Below, one piece after another: positions 5,586 through 8,431 of a DNA stretch of 8,431 nt (position 1 is the first letter of the stretch; every line of letters starts with the position of its first letter). The notes under the pieces were generated by a model that saw only the letters and a list, made by a program, of their open reading frames with translations, had not been told where the DNA came from and did no database searches. A program made the position numbers and the translations under genes. This stretch comes from Phycisphaerae bacterium (GTDB lineage Bacteria; Planctomycetota; Phycisphaerae; UBA1845; UTPLA1): the NCBI GenBank assembly GCA_029259995.1, contig JAJDEC010000196.1, positions 1 to 8,431 on the forward strand, in the 5' to 3' direction.

Positions 5586-7400
5586 CTACGGAATGATCAT
5601 CTCAACCTCCCGCCCCATCGCCGGAACAGGAATCGTCACGCGATCCGTCGATCGCGACGGACACGCAAGATATTCGTAGACGCGCAACTCAACTGCATCC
5701 CAATCCGGATCAGCACAAGCCAACGGCCACGCGCCACGCATCGCGAACCGCGACGCATCCCCCACCAGCGATCGCAGCAGCTTCCGCGGCGTTGGATCGA
5801 TCGTCGCATCGTTCGTTCGCGGCGCCTGAGACTCCATCACGATGTAGCGAATGCCCAGCCGATTCAGCAGCGCGACAATGTCCGCGTCACTCTCAACATA
5901 CAGCTCTCCGCCGTACTTCATCCTGGCCGCGCGCGCATAGAGCAGCTTGCTGGCGCGCAAGGGAATGATTCGATCGCGCGCGTCGGGATGCTGATAGACG
6001 TCAAACACGAACTGCCCGTCGCGGACCGCATCCACCAGCACCAGATCGGCATCGCCACGCTCGACGAGCAATTCGACCGCCGGCGCATATGACAGCAGCC
6101 GCCCTCTCGAATTCGCCACAGTGATGACGCATTGACCGATCAGGAGCGCCGTGGCCAACAGCGCAACGCGCCAGGAGGCGTACTGATCGCGCCGCCCCAG
6201 CCGACCCAGCACGATCACGCCGTTTGCCGCGAGCACAGCCATCGGTGGCAACGCGAAGAAGAGATAGCGCGCCTCTTTCGCCTCGATCGCGCTGCTGAAC
6301 GCGTACCAGGCGACGAACCAGATGACGAATAGCCAGGCGGGACGGCCCGCGGAGTTGCCGTCGTCACACTGCAATCCGGCGATGGCTTCAAATGTCGTTT
6401 CCGACGCATCGCCCGCAAGAGCCGGTTTCGCGCGAGCGTAGCGTCCGCCCTCTGTGGCGGACGACGAATGCCGAGTGAGTTCGCGATCCCGTACGCCAAC
6501 GCCGCCGCACTCATTTGAAAAACGCGTTGGTCGGACTTGCGACATGCCGACAATCATTGCAACGAGCGCCGCCGGAATCATGATCCAGCCGAAGATCTCA
6601 ACCCCGTGCCCGGCGTACCAGACTGCATCGAAATCCCACGTGAGCAGCTTTGACGCCAATCCCGTGTACGGCCGAGCAACGAACGAATAGCCGACGACGA
6701 CAGCGCCGCAGACGGCCAGTCCGCCTAATGTTGTCAAACGGCCAAGCCAGCGTCGGCCGTCCTGCGAGAACAGCGCGTGCAAGAGGATCACGGGCAGTAT
6801 GAAGCCCGCTGTCTGCTTCGTCAGAAATGCCGCCGCAATGGACACGCCGCAGAGCAGTTGCCAACATGTGGCCCGTTGTTTCGCGTGACGCATGGCGCCG
6901 CGAACATACGCCCAAACGGCCAGCAGAATCCAGAACGTCGCCGGCCACTCCAGCATGATGTCCGTCATCCAGCGCTCGCCGAATGGGCACGTCACGAACA
7001 ATAGCGCCGCGATTAACCCCATCGCGCCGCCGTAAAGATCGCGCACGAGCCGGAACATCACATATCCCGCGCCGAACGCGAACACGAGAACGACGCATCG
7101 CGCAGCAACCATGCTGACGCCGAAAATCGCGAACACAATCGCTTCAAGGGCCGCAAAACCCGGTGGCCAGTAGACAACGATCCCCAACGACGGATGTCGC
7201 AGATAGAACTGCTCCGCCCAAGCCATCGGCGAATCAAGCGGCATCTCGCGCGCAAACTCGTAAAGGAAAATTCCGTCGAAGAGATGATTCGCACCGTCGG
7301 ACCAGCCGACGCCGCCGCGCGTGACGTCGCGTGCGCCGATGATTGCAACAGCAAGTGCAATCAGCATCGCTGCAAGCCAGTGCGTGCGTCGCGACGGCAT
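5586..7400 (-). CDS. GT39-type (PMT/ArnT-like) integral membrane glycosyltransferase
   Basis: With a start at 7400 the product has 604 residues and about eleven hydrophobic helices between residues 7 and 429, followed by a soluble C-terminal domain (430-604). The fold is GT-C. After helix 1 comes an extracytoplasmic loop with the acidic D35 (SDGANHLFDG). Then come YWPPGFAALEAI (77-88), the loop-helix LTK motif (193-195), and KEARYLFFALP near 375-385, all typical of GT39/PMT_2 proteins. These use polyprenyl-phosphate sugars to glycosylate lipids or proteins on the outer face of the membrane; the acceptor here is unknown. A hydrophilic insertion (about 287-353) between two helices contains a palindromic repeat read in frame. 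Starts at 7499 or 7592 are also open. I prefer 7400 because the upstream DNA holds a hairpin and repeat-like blocks, and because helix 1 begins at once. No Shine-Dalgarno supports any of the three. It lies downstream of recJ on the same strand. Confidence 0.85.
   Translation of the reverse strand: MPSRRTHWLAAMLIALAVAIIGARDVTRGGVGWSDGANHLFDGIFLYEFAREMPLDSPMAWAEQFYLRHPSLGIVVYWPPGFAALEAIVFAIFGVSMVAARCVVLVFAFGAGYVMFRLVRDLYGGAMGLIAALLFVTCPFGERWMTDIMLEWPATFWILLAVWAYVRGAMRHAKQRATCWQLLCGVSIAAAFLTKQTAGFILPVILLHALFSQDGRRWLGRLTTLGGLAVCGAVVVGYSFVARPYTGLASKLLTWDFDAVWYAGHGVEIFGWIMIPAALVAMIVGMSQVRPTRFSNECGGVGVRDRELTRHSSSATEGGRYARAKPALAGDASETTFEAIAGLQCDDGNSAGRPAWLFVIWFVAWYAFSSAIEAKEARYLFFALPPMAVLAANGVIVLGRLGRRDQYASWRVALLATALLIGQCVITVANSRGRLLSYAPAVELLVERGDADLVLVDAVRDGQFVFDVYQHPDARDRIIPLRASKLLYARAARMKYGGELYVESDADIVALLNRLGIRYIVMESQAPRTNDATIDPTPRKLLRSLVGDASRFAMRGAWPLACADPDWDAVELRVYEYLACPSRSTDRVTIPVPAMGREVEMIIP
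6442..6463 (-). repeat. Palindromic element inside the glycosyltransferase gene
   Basis: CGTCCGCC (6442-6449) pairs with GGCGGACG (6456-6463) around a six-base loop. On the - strand it shares GTCCGC, an ACA in the loop, GCGGAC and the flank CTACG with the element at 5569-5590 on the + strand. In the gene's frame the element and its edges (6464-6435) read SSATEGGRYA, inside a hydrophilic interhelix insertion. Confidence 0.6.
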
Positions 7401-7537
7401 CCCGTGTGTCGATGCGCGCGATACATCGCAATCGCTGCTGTAATTCTGAAGTCCGTCAGCGTTCACCAGCCGACTCCCCTGCAGCGGCTCTGTAGACATG
7501 AGGGCGCGATTCGATGGTCTCGAGCCATTTCGCCATC

Positions 7538-7567
7538 GCCATGCCTGCCTTGAAGGGCAAGCATGGC
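7538..7567. repeat. Imperfect hairpin downstream of recJ
   Basis: GCCATGC (7538-7544) pairs with GCATGGC (7561-7567). After one C/A mismatch, TGCC (7546-7549) pairs with GGCA (7556-7559), closing a six-base loop. It lies 136 bases after the recJ stop, with no T-run on the - strand. It could stop recJ transcription or be another dispersed palindrome. It overlaps the N-terminal codons of the longest glycosyltransferase frame, which argues against that start. Confidence 0.5.
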
Positions 7568-7614
7568 ACCCGGCACATCGATCAACGAACATGCGACAGG
7601 CTCACATCGCGCGC

Positions 7615-7643
7615 CCGACTCCCTGGCGGTCACGGCTCTGACC
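7615..7643 (+). repeat. Dispersed 29-base repeat, copy B
   Basis: This is inverted relative to copy A at 5443-5471 and identical at 26 of 29 positions (differences at 7626, 7632 and 7642). In this copy GGTCA (7628-7632) and TGACC (7639-7643) also form a small inverted repeat, which copy A has lost. The two copies bracket the glycosyltransferase gene. Confidence 0.75.
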
Positions 7644-7702
7644 GAGACGTCCTCGGCGCGCATGTCGTCCGCTAACACATTCGCATGCTCTTCTGCCATC
7701 CA

Positions 7703-8431
7703 TCATTCATCGGGAAAGCGGAAATCGAGGATTCGCATTTCCACGCTGACACGGCCATTCCATTCGTTCGTGATGGGTTCGAACGCCACTTTGCAGCGGC
7801 GACAGTCACTCAACGTGTCGGCATGTTTCGCCATCCCGAACGCAATGCCCTTGCACTGCTTCTGCCCGTCAGACAGGGCCACTTGCAGATGCGTCTTGCT
7901 TGCGCCAACGGCCCTGGGCTCCCCGACTACGTCCAGCCAGTCCGTTGCCAGCCGCGGCGCCGCATTTCCCGCACCGAACGGCTCCAGCTTCGCGAAGTCC
8001 GATACGAGCGACATGTTCAACGCACTTAGATTCACTTCGTCATCGATGCGCAACTTCGGCTGTAGGTCCGAATGTGTCAGCAATTGTGCCGCCCGATTGT
8101 GAAACGCGGCGCGAAACGCATCGATCTTGTCCGCCTCGACTTTCAACCCCGCCGCCATGGCGTGACCGCCATATGTCAGCAGCGTCTCGCGACAATCCGC
8201 CAGCACTTCGTGCAACGCGAAATTGCGAATGCTTCGCGCCGAGCCCTGGCCGACGCCGTTCTCGATCGCAATCATCACGGTCGGTCTGCCAAACTCCTCC
8301 GTCACGCGGCTCGCAACGACGCCGATCACGCCGGCGTGCCACTCGGGCGAGGCAAGCACGATGCCGCGTACGGCGTCGCTGTCCTGCCCTGTCGCCGAGA
8401 CCATCTCAATCGCCTCATCTGTGATTCGTTT
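7703..8431 (-). CDS. recJ: Single-stranded-DNA-specific exonuclease RecJ, C-terminal part
   Basis: The frame is open from the right edge to a TGA at 7705-7703, giving the last 242 residues; the N-terminal DHH catalytic half lies outside the window. RecJ is a cytosolic 5'-3' exonuclease on single-stranded DNA, acting in RecFOR recombination and in mismatch and base-excision repair. Near the start of the fragment is WHAGVIGVVASRVTEEFGRP, then GQGSARS, then YGGHAMAAGL, the hallmark of the DHHA1 domain. A region including LEPFGAGNAAP and ending in MRILDFRF fits the RecJ OB-fold. The frame runs through the ATG at 8404 with good upstream coding (KRITDEAIE), so that ATG is internal and not the start. 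Spacing to the next gene on the same strand is over 100 bases, so tight co-translation is unlikely. Confidence 0.95.
   Translation of the reverse strand, partial: KRITDEAIEMVSATGQDSDAVRGIVLASPEWHAGVIGVVASRVTEEFGRPTVMIAIENGVGQGSARSIRNFALHEVLADCRETLLTYGGHAMAAGLKVEADKIDAFRAAFHNRAAQLLTHSDLQPKLRIDDEVNLSALNMSLVSDFAKLEPFGAGNAAPRLATDWLDVVGEPRAVGASKTHLQVALSDGQKQCKGIAFGMAKHADTLSDCRRCKVAFEPITNEWNGRVSVEMRILDFRFPDE

Larger units (their letters stand above)
7401..7702. other. Spacer between recJ and the glycosyltransferase gene, repeat-bearing
   Basis: If the glycosyltransferase starts at 7400, this 302-base stretch is noncoding. It holds the 29-base repeat copy B (7615-7643), a hairpin (7538-7567) and a gapped block at 7470-7492. 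That block shares CCGACTCCC and GCGGCTCTG with copy A of the 29-base repeat. If the glycosyltransferase starts at 7499 or 7592, the left part would be translated into a cytosolic N-terminal extension with no recognisable motif. I see no clear promoter in it. Confidence 0.45.

Noticed and set aside
7563..8424. + strand open frames of 114-179 residues opposite recJ
   Set aside because: They are antisense to clear RecJ motifs, and the products are low in complexity.

Overview
The window is a GC-rich bacterial segment with five protein genes and no RNA genes that I can see. Left to right they are a short-chain dehydrogenase (- strand, cut by the left edge), a small unrecognised membrane-type protein (+), a very large SecA (+), a GT39-family membrane glycosyltransferase (-), and the C-terminal part of RecJ (-, cut by the right edge). 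The likely source is a planctomycete or a relative. The grounds are a SecA of 1332 residues with a cysteine-rich insertion, Shine-Dalgarno-poor starts, and spacers full of small palindromes and heptamer repeats. This is an inference from style, not a database match.

Left part (1-1368): the dehydrogenase and the small protein are divergent across a spacer of about 100 bases. That spacer holds a promoter-like pair reading right, placed so that the small protein's mRNA would be almost leaderless. A 134-base spacer then leads to secA, which has the only clear Shine-Dalgarno sequence in the window.

Centre (1369-5367): SecA keeps all its motor motifs and the zinc-binding SEC-C tail but is about 430 residues longer than E. 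coli SecA. The extra length lies in the preprotein-binding domain, at the entrance of NBD2, in a Cys-rich loop just before the late helicase motifs, and above all in the helical wing region. There a unit of about 60 residues, marked by W-x4-F, is present four times with a possible fifth copy. The frame is intact, so this reads as a working, remodelled translocase motor.

Right part (5368-8431): secA and the glycosyltransferase gene converge on a 218-base spacer. It holds five heptamer repeats, one copy of a 29-base dispersed repeat, a perfect 13-bp hairpin with a GAAA loop, and a 7-bp palindrome touching the glycosyltransferase stop codon. A second, inverted copy of the 29-base repeat (26 of 29 identical) lies on the other side of the glycosyltransferase gene, before recJ. 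A relative of the 7-bp palindrome sits inside that gene, in frame, in a hydrophilic insertion between two membrane helices. So the glycosyltransferase is bracketed and penetrated by small repeat elements, while SecA, RecJ and the dehydrogenase look ordinary at the DNA level. The genes do not form an evident pathway: they represent secretion, envelope glycosylation, DNA repair and a general oxidoreductase.
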